A DNA stretch of 64,000 nucleotides from Flavobacterium magnum (lineage in GTDB: Bacteria; Bacteroidota; Bacteroidia; Flavobacteriales; Flavobacteriaceae): NCBI RefSeq assembly GCF_003055625.1, contig NZ_CP028811.1, positions 2,232,001 through 2,296,000 on the forward strand, given 5' to 3'. Position 1 is the stretch's first letter; each line of letters starts with the position of its first letter. The translations under genes were made by a program, and so were the position numbers. The notes beneath the pieces are model-generated. The model was not told where the DNA came from. It searched no databases and saw only the letters and a program-made list of their open reading frames with translations. Below are positions 55,894 through 63,213 of this stretch, piece after piece.

Positions 55894-56511
55894 TTAATGC
55901 AGGAAAAAAATCATTATGATATATAAAAGTTTAGTCATAGCGAATAATTTTAAGTGTGCATAAAATCTGTCAGTCCGAGTTACGCTGCTGTAATAATCGT
56001 GGTGTTTCGCTCTAAAATACTCATTATCGATTGGCAAGTGATTATCATACTTCTCCAAAACAAATTGATATCTATGTTGGAGTTCAATTACAAACTTCCT
56101 AATTTCTTCTTTGGTAGCGCCTTCACTATATGTTTTAAAAATCTGAAGTTCATTGTAAAGTTCTGATAATTCTAGCGCGCAATCATGAAAATCCTTAGCC
56201 TTTAATAGGTAATTGCTTCCATTGTCAACTAATGAGAAAATTAGACTTATAACTGACAAGGCAGTTAGTGAGAATGCGGTAAGATTATCACTAATACTGC
56301 TTACATTTGATAAGTTATAAACTGAAATTAGCCCAAAAATTATAATGTATGCAGACAAGATACTGTTGCCTAAACTCGAATATCGAGCAGTGGTCTTCAG
56401 CCTGTTATCGGCTCCAAATCTTGCGCCTTTGGTCGACCATATTTTATGTTTTAGTTCTTCAAGAAAGTCTTTATCAAGATGTTCTTTGCCTTTAATTTTT
56501 TCGAAGGACAT
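55894..56511 (-). CDS. SLATT-domain two-TM effector-type protein
   Basis: 205 residues. The SLATT signature is clear: ELKHKIWSTKGARFGADNRL, then two TM helices (about 50-68 ILSAYIIIFGLISVYNL and 78-97 AFSLTALSVISLIFSLV) and the following YLLKAKDFHDCALELSELYNELQ. A C-terminal hydrophobic end (FAMTKLLYIIMIFFL) may be a third membrane segment. SLATT proteins (here of the SLATT_5 type) act as pore-forming effectors in nucleotide-signalled or reverse-transcriptase-linked defence systems; here no cyclase or reverse transcriptase is adjacent. It is AT-rich like the operon 128 bases downstream. Confidence 0.85.
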   Translation of the reverse strand: MSFEKIKGKEHLDKDFLEELKHKIWSTKGARFGADNRLKTTARYSSLGNSILSAYIIIFGLISVYNLSNVSSISDNLTAFSLTALSVISLIFSLVDNGSNYLLKAKDFHDCALELSELYNELQIFKTYSEGATKEEIRKFVIELQHRYQFVLEKYDNHLPIDNEYFRAKHHDYYSSVTRTDRFYAHLKLFAMTKLLYIIMIFFLH

Positions 56512-57030
56512 TCGTACAGTTTTTGATGAGGAAAATTTCGCATGGTTATGAGGACGTTATCCAAAGAAGTCGAAAATTATAATAGGGAATAAATGTAATC
56601 CAAATATTTTTTTCTTCAATTGCGTAGTTGCTAAAAATGCAACCGTATAAATACCTGATTTAATAAATTATAATTGGAAAAATTGTTACTTCGTAAGCAA
56701 TTATATAATTGTTAAAAAAAGACTTTATCTGTACGTGTAATATAACGCGATTGTCTTATAGCGTCATCATCCTTTCAGGCATGATGTGGAAGAGCGTGAA
56801 CATAACAGTTGTGACGTGATTCATCCTGTCCAATAGGTTCGAATTAAAATTCGATACGAGAGACACGCAATTGGATTGACTCCGTCCAAATATCTTACCA
56901 AAAAGTACAGCCACCTCAATAGAGATTTCATTCTAGAATGTTAGATTGTATTGTTAGGAAGGCAATGTTCAGTAATAATTTTATAGTATGCAAACGTACC
57001 AGCTGAACACTGCGACTTCTGATTAAGCCC
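56512..57030. other. AT-rich non-coding stretch
   Basis: 519 bases without a convincing gene on either strand. A perfect palindrome AATTATATAATT and a nearby imperfect inverted repeat (TTGTTAC / GTAAGCAA) lie near 56683-56711. No promoter for the SLATT gene was recognised. The stretch ends the AT-rich island and could contain an integration junction. Confidence 0.4.
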
Positions 57031-57225
57031 TTACTTCCCGTTAATAATCCGGATCACCTCCTGCGGATCCATCTTGGTGTAGCTTGAAAAATCGTAGGCG
57101 GTGAGTGGCACGTTGCGGCCCTTGTTGGCATGGATACGGAGTGTCTTCATAAAGCCGCGCGCCGTCTTGTCGCTTGTACCCATCAGTATACTCACATCCT
57201 TGACATAAATGATTACCCTGCTCAT
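57031..57225 (-). CDS. Small excisionase/HTH-like protein (64 residues)
   Basis: 64 residues. The sequence YVKDVSILMGTSDKTARGFMKTLR looks like a helix-turn-helix reading head of the small excisionase/MerR-like group, followed by PLTAYDFSSYTKMDPQEVIRIING. Very similar short proteins occur in Flavobacteria, sometimes in several copies. A DNA-binding role is inferred from this fold resemblance. It faces away from the phased-motif array at 57469-57654 and could be its binding protein. Confidence 0.65.
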   Translation of the reverse strand: MSRVIIYVKDVSILMGTSDKTARGFMKTLRIHANKGRNVPLTAYDFSSYTKMDPQEVIRIINGK

Positions 57226-57468
57226 CTTAATTCGTTTTTGGTTAGTACATCGGTTATACCTGATTAGGGGCTCAGGCTTAGATCGTTACGAAGAACGTAA
57301 AATATTCGGCACGCATACTATTTGTTTTCAAAATTTTAACTATAACGATTTCGTATAGTCACGATTTGTCCATATATGATGCGATTTGACGGGTTTGTTA
57401 ACTTTTTCATAAAGACCGTTTTGATAGATTTTTGACAGCGGGTTTCGCAGGGGTTTGCCGGCAGTTTT

Positions 57469-57540
57469 GTTCGGGAGTTGTTCGGGGCGCCCCGAACAAA
57501 CCACAGCGTTTCCCGAACCAAACCATAACCAAACCCGAAC
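57469..57540. repeat. Helically phased GTTCGGG/CCCGAAC motif array
   Basis: GTTCGGG begins at 57469 and 57480 (plus orientation) and CCCGAAC at 57491, 57512 and 57534 (minus orientation). Successive starts differ by 11, 11, 21 and 22 bases, close to one or two helical turns. The second and third copies form a perfect 22-bp palindrome at 57478-57499. Confidence 0.7.
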
Positions 57541-57578
57541 AAAACCATACCAAAGGCAGTGGCCCCCTGGGACAGAAA

Positions 57579-57654
57579 GCGGTAAAAAGCGGTAATTCCG
57601 GCCCTTTGACGCCCTTTTGCGGTAGACAGCGGTAAAACCCGGAACATAGCGGCA
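57579..57654. repeat. GCGGTA motif array with 10-base phasing
   Basis: GCGGTA begins at 57579, 57589, 57619 and 57629, and the variant GCGGCA at 57649. Spacings are exactly 10, 30, 10 and 20 bases. All copies are in the same orientation, upstream of the DUF6266 gene. Confidence 0.7.
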
Positions 57655-57764
57655 ACGGGCTTGGACGTCAGGAAAATGCGTTTTAGTTTTGGTCCAGAAT
57701 CGGGAAAGGTTCCCGCCAGTCCTGCAGGCTGATATGATAGGCTAATTTTTAAAAAAATGAACAC

Positions 57765-58400
57765 ATGGGAAAATTTGAAAAAGGAATCCTCGGCGGATTC
57801 AGGGGCACCATAGGGCCCGTGGTAGGAACAAACTGGCGCGGCATCGACGTGATGCGCAGCCGCCCCAAACGCAGTGGCCGCCAGGCCACCGACAAGCAGC
57901 TGGAACAGCGCATGGTGTTTGCGCTCGTGATCCGTTTCTTCAACCCGTTGCGCGGCCTGCTCGACAAGTATTACGGGCAGCCGGCTAACGAACGCTCGCG
58001 TGCCGACCTCGCCTCGTCTTACCTGCTCAGGGAAGCGACCACAGGCAGCTACCCGAACATCACGCTCGACTACAACAAGGTGATCATCACCAAAGGCGAA
58101 CTCGCCGGGCCGCAGGACGCGGTGCTCGTGCCGCAGGCCAATGCCGTGCTCGAATTCACCTGGACAGACAACTCCGGGCAGCCCGAAGCCGTATCGACTG
58201 ACCTGCTGCTGGTCGTCGTCTACAACCCCGAGAAAGCGCGCTTCCAGTTCGACCACACCGAACAGCGCAGCGCCGGCGCGCTCTCACTGTCGCTGCCCGA
58301 CAGCTGGCAGGGCGATGTCGTGCACTGCTGGATCGGCTTTACGGCCATGGGCGGCTACCGCGCCTCGACAAGCCTGCACCTGACCGCAACCGTGCTGTAA
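57765..58400 (+). CDS. DUF6266-family protein
   Basis: 211 residues. The opening MGKFEKGILGGFRGTIGPVV followed by GTNWRGIDVMRSRPKRS is the DUF6266 signature. The C-terminal half is beta-rich (ELAGPQDAVLVPQ, VLEFTWTDNSG, DLLLVVVYNPEK, YRASTSLHLTATV). No signal peptide or TM is seen. The family is restricted to Bacteroidota and its function is not established. It is preceded by a densely motif-rich gap and followed by a terminator. Base use is GC-rich, unlike the AT-rich island before it. Confidence 0.9.
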   Translation: MGKFEKGILGGFRGTIGPVVGTNWRGIDVMRSRPKRSGRQATDKQLEQRMVFALVIRFFNPLRGLLDKYYGQPANERSRADLASSYLLREATTGSYPNITLDYNKVIITKGELAGPQDAVLVPQANAVLEFTWTDNSGQPEAVSTDLLLVVVYNPEKARFQFDHTEQRSAGALSLSLPDSWQGDVVHCWIGFTAMGGYRASTSLHLTATVL

Positions 58401-58420
58401 CACAGTGCTATGAACCCAAT

Positions 58421-58447
58421 ACCCGGAGCCGCCTCCGGGTTTTTTTG
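58421..58447 (+). terminator. Terminator after the DUF6266 gene
   Basis: ACCCGGAG pairs with CTCCGGGT around CCGC, followed by a T run. Confidence 0.9.
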
Positions 58448-58509
58448 TTTACCGGGCAGGCGCATAAGAGGCTGTGCTGCAGCAGCTAGCGCCGTGCCAG
58501 GTTGTTTAT

Positions 58510-58585
58510 CGGGGCATAGCCCGACCGGCCTGTCCGCTCCGGCCTATGTACGCGGCAGCCAGGGCACCGGCAGTTCAGTTCCCGG
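58510..58585 (-). repeat. GC-rich structured intergenic element, copy 2
   Basis: Read on the minus strand: box A GGAACTGAACTGCCGGTGCC, a short middle, then box B GGAGCGGACAGGCCGG followed by TCGGGCTATGCCCCG, which can fold. It resembles the element at 11426-11520. It occupies most of the 347-base gap between the DUF6266 terminator and the FAS1 gene. Confidence 0.35.
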
Positions 58586-58747
58586 GTGGCGCCACGGCAC
58601 TTTCCATTCGGTGCGCTACGGGACTGTGGCACAGTCGCAAACGAAATGGTTCCGTAAGTGAGATTCTACATTGTTTAAAGTTTTCATAAAATCATCAAAC
58701 AAAAAGAAGCAACTGTTTAATTTTACGGAAACCATAAATCAATACGT

Positions 58748-59716
58748 ATGAAAAAGAATGTTAAAAAATGGGCGGTACTGGCATTGGCCATATCACTTTT
58801 CGCTTGCAGCGATGACGACAACAACAGCAACAACCAGCAGACGATTGCGGAACTCGCGCAGGGCAATGCCAATCTGAGCATCCTTGTCGACGCACTTGAG
58901 CGTGCGGACCTGGTCACTACACTCAATGGCTCGACAGAGTACACGGTGTTTGCACCGACCAACGCCGCCTTCACCGCGTTCCTGCAGGCCAACGGCTTTG
59001 CCAACATCGATGCCGTACCGGTGCCGGTATTGAAGGAAGTGTTGCTGAACCACGTGATTGCAGGTGAGGAAACGGCTGCAGAGCTCAGCACAGGCTACGT
59101 CAAGACGCTCGCCAAAGGCAGCGCATCGGCGACCAACACGCTGAGCATGTACATCAACACCGCTTCGGGTGTGGTGATTAACGGCGGTACGTCAAATGGC
59201 GGGGCCACCGTAACCAGCGCCGACGTGCAGGCCAGCAATGGTGTCGTGCATGTGGTGGATGGCGTCATCGGATTGCCGACAATCGTGAATCACGCCAAGG
59301 CCAACCCGAATTTCTCAATCCTGGTGCAGGCATTGACGCGCAACGACCAGCCGGATTTCGCGGGCATTTTATCAGGAACCGCCGGGGCTCCGTTTACGGT
59401 TTTCGCACCGACAAACACCGCGTTCGGTGACCTGCTTACGGAGCTGAACGTGCCGGGCTTGAGTGCTATCCCACAGGCCACGCTCGAGAAGACGCTGAAG
59501 TACCACGTTGTGGCCGGGTCTAATGTGCTGGCGGCCTCACTGACCAACGGCATGATGGTCGATACCTTTGCCGGGGACAGCTTTACGATCAACCTGACCG
59601 GCGGTGCCAAGATTACCGACCAGGCCGGAAGGATCAGTACCATCACGGCGACTGACGTACAGGCGTCTAACGGCGTGGTGCACGTCATTGACAAAGTGTT
59701 GTTGCCGAGTTTATAA
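58748..59716 (+). CDS. Lipoprotein with two fasciclin (FAS1) domains
   Basis: 322 residues. A lipobox FACS follows the signal, then an Asp/Asn-rich spacer. Two FAS1 domains span about residues 35-180 and 185-320. Each has the conserved opening (TEYTVFAPTNAAFTAFL; APFTVFAPTNTAFGDLL) and the ending ASNGVVHVVDGVI or ASNGVVHVIDKVL. FAS1 proteins mediate adhesion at cell surfaces. The protein is expected on a membrane surface by lipidation. It ends at a strong terminator. Confidence 0.93.
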   Translation: MKKNVKKWAVLALAISLFACSDDDNNSNNQQTIAELAQGNANLSILVDALERADLVTTLNGSTEYTVFAPTNAAFTAFLQANGFANIDAVPVPVLKEVLLNHVIAGEETAAELSTGYVKTLAKGSASATNTLSMYINTASGVVINGGTSNGGATVTSADVQASNGVVHVVDGVIGLPTIVNHAKANPNFSILVQALTRNDQPDFAGILSGTAGAPFTVFAPTNTAFGDLLTELNVPGLSAIPQATLEKTLKYHVVAGSNVLAASLTNGMMVDTFAGDSFTINLTGGAKITDQAGRISTITATDVQASNGVVHVIDKVLLPSL

Positions 59717-59738
59717 TATATTACATGGCAGTAAATAG

Positions 59739-59767
59739 GAAAAGAGGCCCTCGGGCCTCTTTTTTTG
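59739..59767 (+). terminator. Terminator after the FAS1 gene
   Basis: AAGAGGCC pairs with GGCCTCTT around CTCG, with a long T run after and an A run before. Confidence 0.9.
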
Positions 59768-59863
59768 TGGGGTACATTTGCGGCGTGGGACCGTACTGCA
59801 AACGGTGCCCGGTGGTTGAAGCGCCAGCCCGTGCACGCCCTGCATGACGCGGGTCCGCTGGCC

Positions 59864-60850
59864 TCAGTTCGCGCGGCGTTGCAGCGTAAAAAGCAGCGCG
59901 CCGACCCCCATGCCCGCAAGTACGGCAAGCCCTACGTTGCGCAGGCCGTGCCCACCCGGTGGGTTGCCGTAGACGCGCAGCGGTTCGCGCGACGGACTGA
60001 GGATGTTGCCCGGGTCGCCGGGCTCGTCACGGTGAGCCATCATCTTGAGGCGCAGCGCCGCCGAGGCGGTATTGATGATGGGTTTGGGAAACAGCTGGTA
60101 AAGGCGCGTCAGCGTCGCCGCTGTGAAGTCGGGAAACGTGTCTTTCTTAGGCCGCAGTGCGAGTTTCACCATACAGGCGGCCGTCTCGCGCGGGTCTGAC
60201 GCGATCGGCGGGATCGACAGGCTGAAACCCGAGTACTTCGCCGAATGCAGGTTGCCCGTCGAGTTTTGCAGCTGCGGGTACAGGTTGCAGATGTGGATGT
60301 CGCGGTAACCGGACACTTCGCCCTGCAGGCAGGCCATCATGCCGCGGATGCCGAACTTGGTCGCTGAATACACCGCGCTGTAAGGGGCAGGCATAAAGCC
60401 GCCAATCGAGACGTTGTTGATCAGGATGCCTTCGTCCTGCCGCTTGAAGATCTTAATCGCCTCGTAGGCGCCATGCATGTAGCCGAACAGGTTCGTTTTG
60501 ATGACCTGCTCATGGATGTCCATCGGGATTTCCTCAAATTGGCCGCTGGCCATCACACCCGCATTATTCACCCAGATGTCGATGCGGTTGTTGAGGCGCA
60601 GCGCCTCCTGGGCCACGCGTTGTACGTCCTCGGCGACCGACATGTCCGCGCAGATCCCGATGGCGACGGCGCCTGCCGCCCGGCATTGGGCTACGGTTTC
60701 GGTAACGCCCTCGCGGCCGCGTGCCACGATTACGACTTGCGCGCCCTCGGCGGCAAAAGCTTCTGCTGCGGCACGGCCCACACCGCTGCTGGCACCGGTA
60801 ATGACTACCGTCTTGCCGCTGAGGCCGTTTTGTGTTTGGTCTTTTTTCAT
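59864..60850 (-). CDS. Short-chain dehydrogenase/reductase with C-terminal TM
   Basis: 328 residues from the ATG at 60848-60850. The Rossmann motif TGASSGVGRAAAEAFAAEG is at the N-terminus, NNAGVMASG follows, and the catalytic YSATKFG (Tyr-x-x-x-Lys) is present. After the usual 250-residue SDR core there is an extra stretch with a C-terminal hydrophobic helix (GLRNVGLAVLAGMGVGALLF) ending QRRAN, so it may be membrane-attached. NAD(P)-dependent oxidation or reduction is the family chemistry; substrate unknown. A single gene. Confidence 0.93.
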   Translation of the reverse strand: MKKDQTQNGLSGKTVVITGASSGVGRAAAEAFAAEGAQVVIVARGREGVTETVAQCRAAGAVAIGICADMSVAEDVQRVAQEALRLNNRIDIWVNNAGVMASGQFEEIPMDIHEQVIKTNLFGYMHGAYEAIKIFKRQDEGILINNVSIGGFMPAPYSAVYSATKFGIRGMMACLQGEVSGYRDIHICNLYPQLQNSTGNLHSAKYSGFSLSIPPIASDPRETAACMVKLALRPKKDTFPDFTAATLTRLYQLFPKPIINTASAALRLKMMAHRDEPGDPGNILSPSREPLRVYGNPPGGHGLRNVGLAVLAGMGVGALLFTLQRRAN

Positions 60851-60960
60851 AGCAAATAGGGTATAGGTTGCCCATCGGCGGTGCATGGTCGCAGGCCGAT
60901 GGTTATGTTAAGTTAGGGAGATTATCGGGAAGCCCGCCTGATTTTATGATAACTTTAGGG

Positions 60961-61030
60961 CTGGTGGAACGCGCGCCATCCCGCGGTTTCGCCTTGGCAA
61001 TGCCATAGCGGGCAGCGACCCGCGGGAACG
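60961..61030 (+). repeat. GC-rich structured intergenic element, copy 3
   Basis: Box A TGGAACGCGCGCCATCC (60964-60981), a middle with a GGCAATGCC hairpin, then box B CATAGCGGGCAGCGACCCGC (61004-61023). The pattern resembles the elements at 11426-11520 and 58510-58585. It lies in the 220-base gap between the SDR and LysR genes. Confidence 0.35.
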
Positions 61031-61070
61031 ACGTGTATAAAGTGCGGTACGTGCCATGGGAGGCAGAAAC

Positions 61071-61988
61071 TTACAGCGCCCAGTCGAACCATTCGTCGAT
61101 GATGGTCGATTTCTCGTCGTTGATGTATTTGAGGAAGGCCTCGGCGACAGGGGAGAGGTTCTTGCTGCGCAGCCAGATCAGGTTCCAGTTTGATTTGATC
61201 GGCAGGCCCTTGACGGGCACGATCTGGAGGTCGCCCGACGCCAGTTCGTTCTTGATGCCGATGATGGGCATGATCGAGCAGCCCAGCCCGGCAATTACCG
61301 CCTGCTTGACGGCCTCGTTCGTAGACAGTTCCATTTTTTTTACCACGTTCAGGTTGGCCCCTTTGAGGAACTGCTCCATCACATAGCGCGTGCCCGATCC
61401 CTGTTCGCGGTAAATCAGCGGCAGCGTTTCCAGTATCGATTTTTCGGCAGGCTGCTTTGCGGGGCGCATTTTGGCGTCGCTGATCAGGAACAGCCTGTTT
61501 TCCATGAGTTCGACCTTGAGGATGTCGAGCTTGGCGGGAAGCACGGACACCAGCGCAAAGTCGGTATCATTGGCCGCGAGGCTGTCAATCACCCGCGCCT
61601 TGTTGGTCACGTCGAGCAGCAGTTCCACACCCTCATGCCGCTTCAGGAAATCCGCCAGGAAATAGGGCATGACGTATTTGCCCGTCGAGACCACCGAAAT
61701 CTTGAGCCGTCCGCTGAGCTGTCCCTTATGGGCGAGCGTCTTATAGTTGATCGCGTGTACCTCGTTGATAATCTTCTCCGCCGCCGTGGCAATCTCCTTA
61801 CCAAAATCGGTCACGAACAGCTGCCGCCCGACAATCTCGGTCAGCGGTATGTCAAACTGGTCCTGGAAGTTCCTGAGCTGTATGGACACCGCAGGCTGCG
61901 TCAGGTGGAGTTCTTCCGCGGCCTTGGTGATGCTCAGCGTTTGGGTAACCTTAAGGAAAACCTGTAGTTGGTGTAAGGTGTAGTTCAT
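61071..61988 (-). CDS. LysR-family transcriptional regulator
   Basis: 305 residues. The N-terminal winged helix is standard: TLHQLQVFLKVTQTLSITKAAEELHLTQPAVSIQLRNFQ. The C-terminal periplasmic-binding-type effector domain follows (LKISVVSTGKYVMPYFLADF). It is divergent from the gene trio that ends in an SbtA-type bicarbonate permease, the arrangement expected for a CcmR/CbbR-like regulator of inorganic carbon uptake. The effector ligand is unknown. A TATATTTG element lies 25 bases upstream and an inverted repeat covers the start. Confidence 0.93.
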   Translation of the reverse strand: MNYTLHQLQVFLKVTQTLSITKAAEELHLTQPAVSIQLRNFQDQFDIPLTEIVGRQLFVTDFGKEIATAAEKIINEVHAINYKTLAHKGQLSGRLKISVVSTGKYVMPYFLADFLKRHEGVELLLDVTNKARVIDSLAANDTDFALVSVLPAKLDILKVELMENRLFLISDAKMRPAKQPAEKSILETLPLIYREQGSGTRYVMEQFLKGANLNVVKKMELSTNEAVKQAVIAGLGCSIMPIIGIKNELASGDLQIVPVKGLPIKSNWNLIWLRSKNLSPVAEAFLKYINDEKSTIIDEWFDWAL

Positions 61989-62002
61989 AAATATTGTTTA
62001 TG
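61986..62002. promoter_or_regulatory. Inverted repeat over the LysR start codon
   Basis: CATAAA-TATTG-TTTATG is a perfect 6+6 inverted repeat that includes the LysR ATG (as CAT). It is a candidate autoregulatory site; LysR sites usually contain a T-N11-A pattern, which this fits loosely. Confidence 0.4.
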
Positions 62003-62012
62003 TATGTCATTA

Positions 62013-62020
62013 CAAATATA
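62013..62020 (-). promoter_or_regulatory. -7 promoter element of the LysR gene
   Basis: TATATTTG on the minus strand, a full TAnnTTTG match, 24 bases before the ATG. Confidence 0.45.
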
Positions 62021-62079
62021 AATAAAAATATATGGTTTATTATCTTGAATTTTGCCACACCAATTTAAAATAGGAGACC

Positions 62080-62364
62080 ATGAAAACACAAAATGAATTC
62101 CGGCTGATCCATGGGAACTTCTCACCCGAGGAGGCCCGCGAGGTACTGCTGTCGCTGATTGACAGGAAGATCGAATACCACAACCTCAGGGCGTTCAGCA
62201 ACCACATCCGTTTCAATGACCGTATTGACAACTCGCAGTCGCGCATCGCCGCGCTGCAGGAGATGAAAGCCTCGGTCAGCGAACTGTTTGACAGTGCGGC
62301 CCGGTCGGGGCAGCGCATTGCCATCGACAGCCAGGTCACGATTACGCTGCTCGATGAAAAATAA
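62080..62364 (+). CDS. Uncharacterised small protein of the SbtA cluster
   Basis: 94 residues, soluble and charged, with helical stretches (EEAREVLLSLIDRKIEYHN and SRIAALQEMKASVSEL, the latter coiled-coil like). No signal, TM or metal motif is seen and the family is not recognised. It is the first gene of the plus-strand cluster divergent from LysR and overlaps the DUF6671 start by 11 bases, so all three genes up to sbtA should be one transcript. Confidence 0.75.
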   Translation: MKTQNEFRLIHGNFSPEEAREVLLSLIDRKIEYHNLRAFSNHIRFNDRIDNSQSRIAALQEMKASVSELFDSAARSGQRIAIDSQVTITLLDEK

Positions 62365-63202
62365 TGTCTTTGCGGGCCGCCGGCTCGTCATCACCACCAT
62401 GCATGCCAAGGAAAGCGTCATCGCACCGGTGCTGGAACGCGACCTCGGGGTGCACTGCGTTACGGCGGGCGGTATCGATACCGACCGGCTGGGTACATTC
62501 TCCGGCGAGGTGGCGCGCCAGGGCACACCGCTTGAGGTCGTGCGCAGGAAATGCCTGCTGGGGATGGAGCGGCAGGGTGCCGATCTGGGGATGGCCAGCG
62601 AGGGGTCGTTCGGGCCGCATCCGTCGATCTTTTTTGCCCATGCCAATGAGGAGCTGCTGATGCTGATCGACCGCAGTAACGGACTTGAAATCACCGCGCG
62701 GCATTTGTCTCTGGAGACCAACTTCAATGCGGCAACGGTGGACAGCCCCGAGGCGCTGCTGGCGTTTGCAACCACCGCGCGCTTTCCGTCGCACGGCCTC
62801 ATCCTGAGAAAAAGCAGCGGTGATTATTCGGAGATCCACAAGGGCATCACCGATGCCGGGGAGCTGCAGCGCCTGGGACTGCAACTGCTCGAAGCCTATG
62901 GCAGCCTGCATGTGGAAACCGACATGCGTGCGCTCTACAACCCGACACGCATGGCGGTGATCCGGGAAGCAGCTGAAAAATTGTCCCAGAAAGCACGGTC
63001 CGCCTGCCCAGGCTGCGGCACACCGGGCTACAGCATCATCCGGGCCAATCCGGGATTGCCGTGTATGCTGTGCCATGCGCCCACGCGTTCCACGCTGAGT
63101 GTAACGTACGGTTGCGTTAGATGCAATCACACGCACCAGGCACCCTTTCCAAACGACAAGCAGTATGAAGACCCGGCCTACTGTGATTTTTGTAATCCTT
63201 AA
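62354..63202 (+). CDS. DUF6671-family protein with zinc-ribbon C-terminus
   Basis: 282 residues from the ATG at 62354 (MKNNVFAGRRLVITTMHAKE). The first 200 residues are an unassigned domain. The last 60 carry four Cys-x-x-Cys pairs (CPGCGTPGY, CMLCHAPT, CVRCNH, CDFCNP), consistent with two zinc ribbons. I match it from memory to the DUF6671 family. It overlaps the upstream 94-residue gene by 11 bases and lies 11 bases before sbtA. A role in inorganic carbon uptake is suggested only by position. Confidence 0.8.
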   Translation: MKNNVFAGRRLVITTMHAKESVIAPVLERDLGVHCVTAGGIDTDRLGTFSGEVARQGTPLEVVRRKCLLGMERQGADLGMASEGSFGPHPSIFFAHANEELLMLIDRSNGLEITARHLSLETNFNAATVDSPEALLAFATTARFPSHGLILRKSSGDYSEIHKGITDAGELQRLGLQLLEAYGSLHVETDMRALYNPTRMAVIREAAEKLSQKARSACPGCGTPGYSIIRANPGLPCMLCHAPTRSTLSVTYGCVRCNHTHQAPFPNDKQYEDPAYCDFCNP

Positions 63203-63213
63203 ACCCTGATAAT

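Larger units (their letters stand above)
57226..57764. promoter_or_regulatory. Regulatory-looking gap with two families of phased motifs
   Basis: 539 bases between the small HTH-like gene and the DUF6266 gene. Five GTTCGGG-type motifs (57469-57540) and five GCGGTA-type motifs (57579-57654) lie at spacings close to multiples of one helical turn; both arrays are annotated separately. No convincing gene is seen although some frames are open. Confidence 0.5.

Noticed and set aside
57336..58256. Minus-strand open frame running through the motif array and DUF6266
   Set aside because: Antisense to DUF6266, product is low-complexity and has no recognisable domain; open because of high GC.
62342..63136. 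Minus-strand open frame opposite DUF6671
   Set aside because: Antisense to a gene with four Cys-x-x-Cys pairs; no supporting signal.
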